From NCBI RefSeq assembly GCF_012489685.1, contig NC_080043.1, positions 14,998,223 to 15,062,222 on the forward strand: a stretch of DNA of 64,000 bases, written 5' to 3'. The notes under the pieces are model-generated. The model saw nothing but the letters and a program-made list of their open reading frames with translations. It had not been told where the DNA came from and made no database searches. Positions 12,357 to 24,382 of the stretch are shown here, piece after piece. Position 1 is the first letter of the stretch; every line of letters starts with the position of its first letter. The stretch comes from Lotus japonicus (taxonomy: Eukaryota > Streptophyta > Magnoliopsida > Fabales > Fabaceae). The position numbers and the translations under genes are program-made.

Positions 12357-13690
12357 TATTTATATATCTTAGTTATGAAGACGAATTGGAAGAATTACCA
12401 TACTGTTTTGATTAGTTTATTATTTTGTTTTGACTTTTTGTATCTAGCAAAAATGAATGAAAATAGAATTGATGTTGAAATTAATGAAGCTGCAAGGCAA
12501 GTTAGTACATGGGCAACATTTCTAAATCATTCATATCGAATGGTTCAGTTAAGTATGCAAAAGTACCCCTTGCACTTCTTTGATGAGTCAATATGACAGA
12601 TTTGAAATGTTTGCTGTTAGTAAAATTAGTAAATTAGTCATCTTCATGGTTCCAACTCGGGACCCTTCACCCTCCAATCTCTTATGTTTCCTATATCTTA
12701 CCACTTAAACTAACCTTATATATAAAAAAAATACGGTTGAAAAATATATGATCAATTAATGTGTTAAAATTGAAACAGAGTTCATGTATGCACCTTCTCG
12801 AGAGCCTTAATAGTTTTGTAATAGTAACTAATAAATTAACTTCAATAAAAAGAAGATGAAAGATCAACGGAAATTAAGCACATTGACTGAATCTAGCTAA
12901 CTTGAAAATCACATACATGAAATACAGAGCCGGCTTTTAATAAACGTATACTACGTAAAGAAACAGAGCAGAATGAATGAACAACAAACTAAACAAACCA
13001 ATTCCTTCCATGAATGATGCTTTGTTTATATACTACGTTAACGCTACCACAAAAAAACAAAAGAATAGATCACAAATATTTAAAATGCTTTATTCATCGC
13101 TAACTTTTGTTGCTAATTCATCTTTTTTTTTTCACTATGTCATATATCCAAAACTTGTGATGGCTAGATTGCATTTGTATGTAAGGAGTACATTAATAGA
13201 ATAATGTTTCATTCACACTTTTCTTGGAGGTGGAATGAAGAAAGAAACAAGAAGAAAATGAAAAGTAAGAAAGAGAAAGAATAAGATTTGATAGATGATA
13301 ATATAAGAAAGATAGAAATGATGCTCGGTGAAAATGAAATGTTTTGAAAATAATGTGTGTATATATCATTGTTGACATCGATATTTCCCCTCTTCCATAA
13401 AACAAATCCCCCATTTTTAGAGTGAAATTACGAAATTACCCTTAATTTATGCTTTAATTTTCAAAAAATGCCTTTCCCGGCTTTCGCTTTTTCGACAATG
13501 CACCCCCACCCCATCTCATTTGAAGCTTCTCTTTATCTCCTCATCGCAAACAACCTCCAAATCAAGCTCGGGAAATGCGAAAGTAAGAAAAACTTCAAAC
13601 TTGATACCCATGGCCACCCCTTTAAAGCTTTAACCCAACCCCACTTGTTTTCCTCTTCGACCTCTCAACAGCGAGCTATGGTTGCATGAA
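12357..13690. other. AT-rich intergenic stretch with a weak SINE-like segment
   Basis: No gene supported. About 12640-12720, on the minus strand, resembles the tRNA-derived head seen more clearly at 35555-35670 (TTAAGTGGTAAGATATAGG). 13230-13330 is GA-rich simple sequence. Confidence 0.3.
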
Positions 13691-13697
13691 GTGGTTC

Positions 13698-13945
13698 TTG
13701 TAAGAATATAATATAAAATCATTCATGTGGCCTTACCCAACAACTTAAAGTTTTTGGGATAATTGGTTGTTTGACATGGTATCAAAGCCTCTATAAATTA
13801 GGGGTCTGATCCTTACTCTCATCACTTTCTAATTAAAAAGTAGAATTTAAGAACATGGTAGGAGGATATGTGTATTTATCCACACTTCAAGCCCAAATGA
13901 CTCTTACGTGAGAAGGCGTGTTAGAATATAATATAAAACATTTCA
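13698..13945 (+). repeat. LTR-retroelement remnant with initiator-Met-type primer site
   Basis: The block AGAATATAATATAAAA occurs at about 13703 and again near 13922. Between them, at about 13776, is ACATGGTATCAAAGCC, close to the initiator-Met tRNA primer-binding site used by many plant LTR elements. This fits a decayed LTR plus leader; no coding sequence survives. Confidence 0.4.
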
Positions 13946-14068
13946 TGTCTTCTCTCATATTACTTCTCATATTTGAAGCAAATTGTGCTTCTCTCCAAAT
14001 GCTTCTCAAATCTGAAGAAAATAGTGTTTTTCTCTTCAGATTTGAAAAAACCGTGCTTTTCTCTCTAA

Positions 14069-14456
14069 GAGCATCTCCAATGCATAGTTGCTGGTTGGGT
14101 TGCTTAAAAACTATTTCGGTGGGTCCAGACTGACACATAGGATTTAAGCAACCCAAGCAGAATTCGCTCAAACCACGGTTGCTTAGTTTACTTTTAGTTG
14201 GGTCCCATTATACCTCTTATATTTATATTATTTCAAGGTAATGACACTATACAAGTACATGAATGAAAGAGAAAATATGATTTTTTTAGTCAAAAAGTAA
14301 GGAGAGAGAAAATAAACAATCGTTGCTTAAATAAGCAACCGTTGCTTAAATTTAAGCAACCCAACTGCCACGTCATGTTGCTCTAGTGGTGCTTCAAAAT
14401 AAGCAACGTTGCTTAAGTTGCCAACTGGATTTAAGCAACCCCCATTGGAGATGCTC
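14069..14456. mobile_element. PIF/Harbinger-like MITE with TAA TSD
   Basis: A 388-bp element with inverted ends GAGCATCTCCAATG / CATTGGAGATGCTC, flanked by TAA on both sides (14066-14068 and 14457-14459). The 3-bp TSD and ends match Tourist-like elements. The interior repeats GTTGCTTAA-type motifs in both orientations. No ORF. Confidence 0.85.
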
Positions 14457-14459
14457 TAA

Positions 14460-15269
14460 GATATGAAGCAATGCGCATTGTATTCGTCATCTTCTACTGA
14501 TCAATTCATCTTCTTCTTTTGGTTACTCCGCAATTCTTCTAAATTTACCTTCACCTATTATTCTAATTAGTTTTGAACTCTCCTCTTGGTTTGAATCTCC
14601 ACCAAATTAGATCCACATGAGTAATAATACTTGATGTCGCATGAAATGGAGTGGGTTCTGAATCTACATTAGAGTGAGTTTTGAATATGAAGCAGGAGGA
14701 GGAAGTAGAGGGAGGAAGAGAATTCATAAGAAGGGGACATTTTTTTGATAAGTGCAAAAGGGAAAGAAAGGAAATGGGTGGAGTGCAATTTAGTAAATCT
14801 AACTTTTTAATTTTAACCATTCATATATTTAATTTAATTAATATGTCTATGGTGAATAAATGGTATGCAACGATATCCCAACTTAAAATAAAATGCACCA
14901 TAGCGTTCACCATTCAAACTAGACAAGTAAAGAGGCAAATATGCATGTTGTATTCTTTTTAGTAATTTAAAAATATTACGGAATGAGAAAAGAAAAGAAA
15001 TATTTAAAGTTGAAGAAGATACATACATACGTGTAAACATGAAAAGCAACCGTACATATTTTTTGGAATCAACAAGCGTACATTAAACCACACGAAATAG
15101 AACATCGTTTAATGTTGTCGTTCCGTTATTGGCGGCCACTCCAATCGCGTCGTACAAAGTCGGTGAGTAGTATATATATCGTGCATGTTTCAGTTACCAT
15201 GAACCCCAAAAATTTAGGATCATGGATGCTCTCGAATCTCGATATATATATATATAACAACTTAAAATA
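14460..15269. other. AT-rich intergenic stretch
   Basis: Short ORFs only, none resembling a protein family. No repeat boundary seen. Confidence 0.4.
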
Positions 15270-15271
15270 TA

Positions 15272-15567
15272 CTCCCTCCGTTCCTATATATAAGTCACAA
15301 ATAACTAAATCTCTTAGATTAAGAAAAGTAGTTACTAGTAATAAATTTGTAAAAAAAATGATTTACTTTCCTAGATTACCCTTATTTACTTTCCTATGAT
15401 TTTCTCTCTCCAAGTTAATACTTCTAAAGTTTATCATCTCTTTCATATTAAATATGAGGGTGAACTTGGAAAAAATTATTTAATGCTTCCTAGATATTAG
15501 AAAGTGACTTATATTTTGTAACAAGATTTTTTCAAAAAATGTGACTTATAATAGGGAACGGAGGGAG
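15272..15567. mobile_element. Stowaway-like MITE with TA TSD
   Basis: A 296-bp element bounded by CTCCCTCCGTTCCTAT and ATAGGGAACGGAGGGAG, flanked by TA at 15270-15271 and 15568-15569. Inverted similarity extends inward (AAGTCAC / GTGACTTATA). This is the canonical Tc1/mariner-related Stowaway form; non-coding. Confidence 0.92.
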
Positions 15568-15849
15568 TACATAATTTTAGCTCTAGTTTTGTAAATAAGA
15601 TGTTCAAAAAAAAGTTAGCTACTTTCGAGTCAGTTCGAATACTCGTACGAAAATAGAATAAAAAGTGCATCAAAATATATTTTTTTATTTTCATAATTTT
15701 TCAAGATATGGAAATAAGCTCTTTTAAGGTCTCCATGGCCCCTTTGGCAGGACCTCCATAAAAGGCACCAACCCCCAATTGTCATTTGTCACCCAAGCCA
15801 TAGCATGCCAGCATGAAGTTTAAACGAATACCAAAAGCATTGTCTTGGT

Positions 15850-16790
15850 AAAAAAAATGTATATTGCACTTGTGGTCTCTCTATTAAAATGTGATTTTGG
15901 TTGTTTTATAATTTTATAGTAACTTTAGTCTCTCATTTTCAAATTTGGTCTCTGATTTTTTTTTTAAATGTGATCCTTGAATTTTTTTTAATCAAATTAA
16001 GTCATTTTGCTCAATTTTGACTGGTCAACCGTCCAATGGTAAGCTTAGTCAGCAGATGGTTTCCACATGAATTTTTTCGCATCAATTTTAGTCACTGAAA
16101 AAATTTAAAATCATATTTTCAGTCACTCATTCCCACCACCACACTACTCTACCTTCTTTACCAACCTCCTTCATCCTTTGCCCATGATTTTTCCAGACCA
16201 CAACCTTTAACCAATTTTTTTTCCCACACTCCTCTACCTCCTTCATTCCCTTCATGTTTCACTTCCTTCTCGGTCCATAATTAGCAAATTAAGAAAAGTT
16301 CTTTTACAGCAATTTATATGATTATCGTAAATATACATGGATGTAATTCTCATCCGCAGTTAAAATTTGCTGGTTATATTCTTAAAAAATTAAATTAAGG
16401 AAGAAGAGGATGAAGATGAAAGAGGAAGAGGATGAAGCATGCAAGTGCCCATAAACTTAAAGAAACAAGAATTTCATCATTTGGATGAGCATTGAAGAAA
16501 AAAGAAGACGAAAGTGGAAGAGGAAGAAGACGGTGGTGGAAGAAGAGAGACTAAAATTATGATTTAAAATTTTACAGGAACTAAAATTGATCTGAAATAG
16601 TCTACGTGGACACCATGTGCTGACTAGGCTCGCCACTGGACCATTTACCGGTCAAAATTGTGGAAAAGAACTTAATTTGATAAAAAATATTTCAACGATT
16701 ACATTTTAATTGTTTTTACTAGGGACTCAATTTGATTCCCAGTACAATCTCAGGGACAAAAGACATATTTAAGCTTTCTATTTACATAAA
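15850..16790. mobile_element. Non-autonomous element with long inverted arms
   Basis: The left arm (about 15950-16125) and right arm (about 16555-16720) are diverged inverted copies; for example GACTGGTCAACCGTCCAATG at left matches the complement of CCATTTACCGGTCAAAATTG at right. The centre has CCACC/CTCC-rich sequence, then GAAGAGGATGAAG-rich sequence. The architecture resembles the 22600-31450 Mutator-like family. Exact ends and TSD were not resolved. Confidence 0.55.
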
Positions 16791-17039
16791 GTCTTAAATT
16801 ATACTTTTCTAATTGAAGTATTTTGAAATCAGTTTGATCCAATCATTTTGAATTTTCTTCCAGTTAAAACCCAACAACAAAAATATTATGTTTCACCTAA
16901 AATTGAAAAATCCTTCAAATTTTCTTCGTTTTTCACTAAATTCTTATATATAGAATTTCAAATTTATATTATAACTTAAATTCATCTTTTTTTGAACGTA
17001 TCTTAAATTCATCTTAAACCCTACTTTATTGGAGTACCC

Positions 17040-17205
17040 GGATCCTCTCCAGCCCAAAATCATGTCCAGCATCTACGACTCATTTATAGCCATAGATCAA
17101 CATAATTAAAGGTTGAGATTTGTTGAGGTGAAAAAGTAATTTAAACACTAAATTTTTTTAAGAGTGGTATACATTGTTGGACTCTCCAGCAGCTGGAGAG
17201 GATCC
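17040..17205. mobile_element. Short MITE-like inverted-repeat element
   Basis: A 166-bp segment bounded by GGATCCTCTCCAGC and GCTGGAGAGGATCC, a perfect 14-bp inverted pair. No clear TSD and no ORF. Confidence 0.6.
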
Positions 17206-17209
17206 AAAT

Positions 17210-18740
17210 CCCAAAATGAATACTTAAGTATATTTGGTAGAACAAAATTGACAAAGGGACCAATTTTTGTTTAAAAAAATTTACAAGTATTCAATTGGCT
17301 CGCTCGAAAAATACTATAGTGACCAAAAGCACACAAATTTCAAACTAGAGGGACTGAAAATGCAATTCAGAAAAAAATATTTAGTTTTTTTGGTTACAAG
17401 AGGAAGTCATGTTGATTATTTCCTAATATTTAGTTTAATAAAATACTCTATTTTATTTTCATGTAAAATTATGAAGTTGTAATTTCACTTTTAAAGATTA
17501 TGGTTTCTTAGGAGATTAGTCTCTCTCACATATTAGTTCAGAAAAAATAATACTTGTTTTTTTGTTAGATTAATTTTGCCACTAAGTGTGGACTTTTGTA
17601 CAAGGATTTAAATTGCTCAATACAACTATGGTAATTTTAATTTCTCTAAGTCAAAAAACAGACATGATTTTTAACATAACTTTTCCTATTGGGGTTATAA
17701 TAAGTTTGTTTAATCCATTTTAAAGTATGTGGTTAGCTATTTTTTATGAGCATGGAAAAAGCGTACGCATTATTCTCCGCATTATGTGGTTAGCTGTTTG
17801 TCAGGATTGTGGGATGTTTGGCGAAGAAAGAAATGTGAGAGAGAAAGGTAATCTATTATGTATGGATAGTAATATTATAAGAAAAGATGATATGGGTAAG
17901 ATTAATTTCTTTTACGAAGGGTTGGTCTGGTGCTAATTTTAAAGATGAGAGTGTAAGTTTAAATTCTGGAAAAAATATTTATTGGGAGAAAAATACAATC
18001 GTTTTTCAAACGGGTAGTGATATCCGTTAAAGAAAAAAAAAAGATAATTTTCTTTAGCTGCACAGAATACTTTTTATAAAGAAAGTGGGTGGGTCAGTTG
18101 AATAGAGCTAGAAAGCTCTCAATGATTTGAATAGGATTGAAATGTTGAGGCAGAGTTTTGTCCCATTAGGCATTAGCATTGTCCACATTTCCTGTGGACA
18201 GAACTCTTTAGCTGATGTTCCTAGCACCACTCTTGTTTCAATGAAGTCTTGCTGGTGCTTTGAAAAATATACTTAATTTGCATTCTTAGAGATCAATTTG
18301 GACATTACATAATGAACGCAAGGAAAAGATAAAAAAATAAAATTAAAAGGAAATGTAGGTGTAATAACCTAGGTTAGGAAAGTAATGAGTCTGGTTTCTG
18401 AGTGGTTTGATGGTTTGAAGAATGTATCCAACCAACAGGTCCTCAAATCAAAATTGGTAGAACCATAGACTAGGAAAGTAATATGTGTTAGCAATTTTTT
18501 TTTATATAATATTAATATCAGTGCAAAAGGCAATTAAGCTAATCGATTAGCTTGGTAAAGCTTCCTTTGTTGGAATAAAACAAGGACATATAAGCGAAAT
18601 GAAGTGCAAGAAATGAAATGAACTTGTCAACTAGAAACAAAGATATAAATACATATTAACCACCAGCTGAAATGAAAATTGCAATTAAGTTCAGGCAAAC
18701 ATTGAAAAGTGTTTCCAAATGGAAGTAATTAACATACCTG
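17210..18740. other. Gene-free AT-rich stretch
   Basis: No gene family recognised in the short ORFs. One small perfect stem (TGTCCACATTTCCTGTGGACA split by a 5-base loop at about 18181) is too short to support a structured RNA. Confidence 0.35.
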
Positions 18741-18743
18741 AAC

Positions 18744-18925
18744 TGCTCTTAATGCTTGATCCTTGAACTGGAGAGTGAGTGCAAGTTGGTGATCACCAAT
18801 TAATTAGCCTTTTGATCACCAGCTCTTAGATCCTTCTTTAACTCACTCACTCCCTCAGGAATTGGTTATAACTCTGAACACTCTTGTTAACAAAACCATC
18901 ACGCACCACTCTGCTTTTATAAGTA
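18744..18925 (-). promoter_or_regulatory. Orphan TATA-like box plus exon-like segment
   Basis: Read on the minus strand, TACTTATAAAAGCAGAG (about 18913-18929) resembles a plant TATA box. It is followed by about 160 bases of less AT-rich sequence ending in GAGCAGTTCAG followed by GTATGTTAAT, a good splice donor near 18738. No coding exon was found downstream on that strand. It may be the first exon of a non-coding RNA, a remnant promoter or an LTR fragment. Confidence 0.25.
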
Positions 18926-18989
18926 CCCTTTGCCTTGCCCCACTCCAACTGAATCTCTATCTTCTTACGTATTTGAAAGATTAGTTATT

Positions 18990-20470
18990 AACACTAGTGG
19001 GGCAAAAAGTATGAGCGTGAGAGGGAAAAGCCTTTTGACACATTATTTTGAGGTGGAGTTAATGGAGAAAGATAAAAAGGGTAAAATAATCTTCTGTAAG
19101 ATTGACATGTCCTCAATAGTTTTCAATTTGAAGATGTTAATTGGGTAATCAAAGAGTCACTAATTAATGTTATGTTTACATGTACACCATTTTCACTTAC
19201 ACCTATGGTCGTAAAGAAAGAAAAAAAAAAGAGAAATAAGTGATGTGATCATAATAAAAGAGAAACATGAAAAGAGAAAAGAGATGAAGTAGTGGATTAA
19301 TTTAGGAAATTTTGATTGTAGAGAATTGAGATGCGAAACTGAGATGACAAATAGTTTTGTAAACTTAAAATCAGTTTTTTTCAGATGAAGAGACTACAAC
19401 ATTTTTTACTTTTTGCGGCATTTCAAATGTGTAGTCATAGATACGAAAATGTTTTCTAAACTTTACATAACAGTTTTTGACAGTCTAATGTTCCAGCATT
19501 ATCTATTCCATCCGCTATAGATTTACAGTTTCTCATACTCTATGACAACACTATGAAAAAATGTAACTTATTGTGTTAAATAAACAACAATTATCACGTA
19601 GTATCTAATCTCTATTGCAAAATACAAAATATTTATTTAGCATTGTGAAAACTTGTGTTGCCCAAAACGAACCCTTTTATGGCAACAAACATAAATTGGT
19701 TCTTGATGCATCTTTAAGCAACAGTTTTTGCTCGTTACATAAATTAGTGTTACCAAAAGCAGAAAATGATGTAGCTTTGAGAAAAGAATAAAAACAGTTT
19801 GAACCAATGTTTTGCAAAGATGAAAAACATGTGACTTGAATACTAAAAATAAAAATAAAAACAGAAAATATATGGAATGTTTTAGGACTTTAGTTTTAAA
19901 AAGAATTGTTTTCATAAACTGTTTTTAAATATAATTTATATCAAACAAGTTTTTTTTTCTTCTATCTTTTAAAATCCAAGCTATTATACAAAACACTAAT
20001 CAAACGCACCTAAGTGTGAAATATCAAAGGAATAAAAATTATTCTCTCACACTTTATATATACTATGTGGAGAGGAACACTTGTGGAAAAATTTCCACAC
20101 CCAATTGGGGAACGAAAATAAATTTGAGAAATGGAAGTAGAAATTAAGAAAAGAGAAAAGTAAATTAAGATGAGAGGAAGTGAGGTTTTGAGTTTTGACA
20201 AGTAGTTATGATATCAAAAAAGAGATGTAACATGGAAAAAGGATGAGAGAAAAGAGAGTGTGGAAAAATTCTTGTTATAGATATAAAGGAAAGAGATAGA
20301 TAAAAAACCAAAGATAAATGAAGAAAAAATTAATATGATCATTAATATCATGAAAAAGGAAAGGTCAGATATGTTTACCCCATCCTTAACTATGAAATTG
20401 AAGTTTATTTTGGCATATGAAAATAAGTAGATTTTGTGGTAAGCAATTTACCCTTTAGTATGAGCACCTG
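18990..20470. other. Gene-free AT-rich stretch
   Basis: No supported gene or bounded element. 20030-20290 holds GTGTGGAAAAATT-type motifs repeated about 190 bases apart, possibly a decayed element. Confidence 0.35.
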
Positions 20471-20474
20471 GAGC

Positions 20475-21052
20475 TAGGGGTGTAAGTGGATTCAACCCGA
20501 TCCGTGAATCCGATCAAACCGATCCGAACTGAACGCATTATAGTGGGTTGTATTAGATCATCGGTTCGGTTCAGATTTTTTTTATTGCATCCGATTACTA
20601 TCGGTTTGAGTATCAGATTTGAGGATTAAAAACCGATCAATCCGAACCAACCCAATGAGTTGAGAATTGTTATTTACATTTAGCCTAAACACTCCAACCC
20701 GTTACATTGCCTATTTATATTTGCATTGGAGATGTTGGTTTTATTTGAATCATATAGATTATGTCATTATTGAATGTTTTGTTTTTTAATTTGAAAATGT
20801 TGGATTTTTCAATATTTTTATAAAAAAAAATTCACATTTTTAGAATATTTTTCGTGCAAATTTCTAAATAATTTTTTTTTATTCACAATCCGACCATCCG
20901 ATCCGAACCAATCAAATTGAGATCGGTTCGGTTTAGTTCGGGTTTAGAAGCAAAAATTAAGAAATACGAATCAATCCAAACCGAACATGTTTGATTGGTT
21001 CGGACATTTAAACATCTTAAATCCGAACCAATTCGGTCCGATTACACCCCTA
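20475..21052. mobile_element. Non-autonomous hAT element with 8-bp TSD
   Basis: A 578-bp element with inverted ends TAGGGGTGTAA / TTACACCCCTA and a perfect 8-bp duplication CCTGGAGC (20467-20474 and 21053-21060). The subterminal regions are dense in GATCCGAACC and its complement GGTTCGG, as in hAT elements whose transposase binds such repeats. The core is AT-rich and non-coding. Confidence 0.92.
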
Positions 21053-21060
21053 CCTGGAGC

Positions 21061-21685
21061 AAGAGAAGTAGGCAATGCTTCTAGACCGGATTCCTCCTTT
21101 TGTTTGATGTACACTATTATTTTTTGTTGTTGTTACTTACATGTATTTTCTAGGAGAGTCAATCTTTATGATTTTTTTTTTATTTACAAGACTCAAATCT
21201 GATACTATACGTAAAAAAAATTAAATATGTATCAAGTTGAACCAATCACTCAAGATCCACTGTTACTGATTGATATGATAAGCTGTAAGCTCATGTATAT
21301 TATATTGTGTTACTTTAGGCTACAAATATAATTGTGGTTCTTATCATTCGGTGGAGATTAAATTAAAGCAAGCGTGTGCCCTTGTGGGCTACGTGGGGCT
21401 TCCATTAAGCTCCAATATCCCAAATCTAGGAAAATAAAAAATTTGTGCGACCTAACTTTTTCTGCTTTGAATATTTATATCTCTTCCTTTTACATTAATG
21501 AGAGTACGTGTGGTGTGGGATAATTGCTTGTTTTTCATTAGTCTGGGTGCAACACTAGCTACTTGTATTTGACTATACCATACCATCAGTACTCTTTAAA
21601 GTGTAAAACAACTGTTTTGTATTATTTGTTGTCTCATTCGACATCTTTCACTAAATTACTCAAACACTCATCATAACATATTCTT
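21061..21685. other. Gene-free stretch
   Basis: No gene or bounded repeat recognised. Confidence 0.35.
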
Positions 21686-22421
21686 GGGGAAAACTTAAGT
21701 ACAGTAGTATCATTAGTGCAGTTAGTACTGTTCTCCAATAAAAAAATAACACATGGAATAATTAAGCACACACCATTAACTTTCTCATAGTTCCTCTTCC
21801 CCATTTTTCACTGTAACACGTTCCCATGGAAGATTACAGTTTATCTTCTCTCCTTATCTTTTGGTGGCTTTTACTTCATTTACCAAAAAAGGAAAATTGT
21901 CTCTCTTCCTACTCAGGAAATCCAACGCACAAATTATGAAAGAGGATCAAGCATGAATCCTATCTTCTAAGTTTCAGGAGAGAGAATTTTAGGAATTGAA
22001 GAAATTGGACATAACAACAGAGAGCTTTTTCACATAGAGGCAAGTTTGACAAGAGTTAGGATGTTATGAAATTGCAATGAAGTTGATCTTGTGAAATTGG
22101 TCCTCATTGATTCTGTAATTCACCATATCCTTGAAGTCTTATCCCCACATCGACATGAAATCCTTGCTCTGCACCACAACAGTGTCGATGGTGCAACATG
22201 AAATTGGTCCTCATTGATTCGTTATCCATGCTCTTCCCCCAACAGTCTCATACTCATTTTGCAGTCGAAGAGCGGCGGGTCTCACGTGCTGAAGTTGGGG
22301 AAGAGGGGGAGGCGTGTTTTTTTTCCCAAGATCTGATGCTTAAAATGAATTTCCAGGTGTTATTTTTTTTATTGGAGAACAGTACCAACTGTACCAATGG
22401 TACTGTACTTAAGTTTTCCCC
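21686..22421. mobile_element. Non-autonomous DNA element with about 70-bp inverted ends
   Basis: A 736-bp element whose ends (GGGGAAAACTTAAGTACAGT at left and its complement at right) match over roughly 70 bp. ATTCTT lies beside both ends. The interior is more GC-rich and contains a short direct repeat, TGAAATTGGTCCTCATTGAT (about 22094 and 22199). Superfamily not fixed; possibly hAT or Mutator-like. No transposase. Confidence 0.75.
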
Positions 22422-22839
22422 ATTCTTATGATCTTGAAACCTGCGTATTTCCTTTGTAAGCCGTACATAGGTAATGGACACAGAAACTTGTTTGGCTATG
22501 GCTGAGTATGTATGAGTTTCTTTTTTTTTTTTAATATAAAAAATGGCATGTGGCTTGTTCTTAGGATTACGAGTTTACCCATTACTACAAATAGTAGTAG
22601 GCTTAATTGCAGTTTTCGTCCCTGATGTTTACCTCTTGTGCAATTTTGACCCCCTTTGTTCTGATTGCGCGATTTAGACCATCTATGTTTCAAATTGTTA
22701 AAATTGGGCCCCTCCGTCACATTGCCGTCCAATTTTTAACGGGACTACTATTCTCACCCCTATTTTTACTAATTACACCATCCACACATAATTAAAAAAT
22801 TATAAAAAAGAAAAAGAAATCAGAAGGTTCATCTTCTTC

Positions 22840-23745
22840 TCTTCTCCTCAACCTTCATCATCTTCTTCTTTTCTCCTCCTCACCCAACCACCACCACCAT
22901 TCTCCTCACCACCCAACCACCACCACCACTCTTCTTCTCCTCCCCACCGACAACCCCACCACCCAACCACCACTGTCATTCGTCCTCTTCTCCCCTTCCC
23001 CCACCACTGACTCGACCCCAACCTCCACCCAGAACCACATCACTGCCACCGACCACCACCACCACTCTTCTTCTCCTCCCCACCGACAACCCCCCAACCC
23101 AACCCACAAATTGCAAACCCAAAACCCCAACATCTTTGATCTTCATCCCCATCTACAAGCAAACAACAACAACAAAATATCCATAACAAATCAATAAATC
23201 AAACAAAGAAAACCCATAAAACCCCAGAAAATCTAGATTAGAACCCAAAAAATCCAGATTGAGAAAACCCATGACCACCAAGATTTCAGAGGAACGAAGA
23301 AGAGAAGGTCTGATTTAGATTCAATCTCTGAAGATGGGACATGATGTTGCAACGAAGATGAAGAGGTGGGAGGGTTGAATCGATCTCTGGGTTGAAAGAA
23401 GGTGAAAAGGTGGGTGAGAAGAGTGAGTGGGTTGGGTTGGAGAAGATGAAGGTGGGTGGCGGCGGCTGGTGGCTGTGGGTGGCGGGGTGGATTGGGGAAG
23501 ATGAAGGTGGGGTGGCTGCTGGTAGCTGTGGGGTGCGTTGGGGAAGATGAAGGGGGGTGGGGGCCGTGGTGGTGGGGTGGGTGGTGGCGGTGAGTGGGGG
23601 TGGTGGCTGGTAGAAGGTGGGGGAGGTGAAGTTGAAGAAGGGGTTGTGGGTGGGGTTGGTGGTGGGTGGTTGGTGGTTGGTGATTGGTGGAGTTTTGAGT
23701 GTGAGAGAGAGGGGGAAGAAGATGAAGGGGTGAGGGTAAAATAAA
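22840..23745. repeat. CCACC-rich then GGTGG-rich low-complexity interior
   Basis: Left part is strongly pyrimidine/CCACC-rich, with the block CTTCTTCTCCTCCCCACCGA occurring twice (about 22929 and 23065). The right part is GGTGG-rich. The switch of strand bias between halves suggests an inverted arrangement. Gly- and Pro-rich ORFs here are composition artefacts. Confidence 0.6.
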
Positions 23746-24382
23746 AAATTTATGATTTACATTTAACTAGTGTTCTTTACCCGTGCGTTGCACGGCGATT
23801 AAATTTATTGTAAAGATGAATCAGTAGTAATGTGTTTTAACTTAGTTTAGACTCTTTTCAGTAAGTATAAAAGATATGGAACCGAACATATGTTACAAAC
23901 ATGTAGAAGAATGGACCACAATAAATATATTAATTTGATGAGGTTGTAAATACCTCACAGTGTCAACACTTGAATAGTAATAAAAATCAAGTTTTTAAGT
24001 AATGCATTACATGGAAATTGAAATAAGATAAACATAACAATGACAGCAACATGAACCCTTATTCGAAATTGTAGTCCATGATTAATGATAAATTCTTCAT
24101 AACCGAGCTTGTTGTCAATAAAGCATATTTGAGCTATAGAACCTAGAAAGGAAAAAAAATTATTAGTGTAATAATCAGTAACCAATACAAATATAAACTG
24201 TGTATAATTTGAAAGTATTAAACAAACCTTATAGAAACGTCAATACACCTTCAAATTAGATGATCAATAAATTGTTTGATATCTTTTTATGCTGTAAAAT
24301 AATAAAGAGAATAACCATATCCGTTTTCCTATTTCTAAAATTTAAATTGAAATTAATTGTAAGATAAATAAACACTTACATG

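Noticed and set aside
18170..18260. microRNA-like hairpin around TGTCCACATTTCCTGTGGACA
   Set aside because: Only an 8-bp perfect stem; pairing does not extend as needed for a miRNA precursor.
22906..23744. Gly- and Trp-rich ORFs on both strands
   Set aside because: They result from CCACC/GGTGG low-complexity DNA inside the Mutator-like element.
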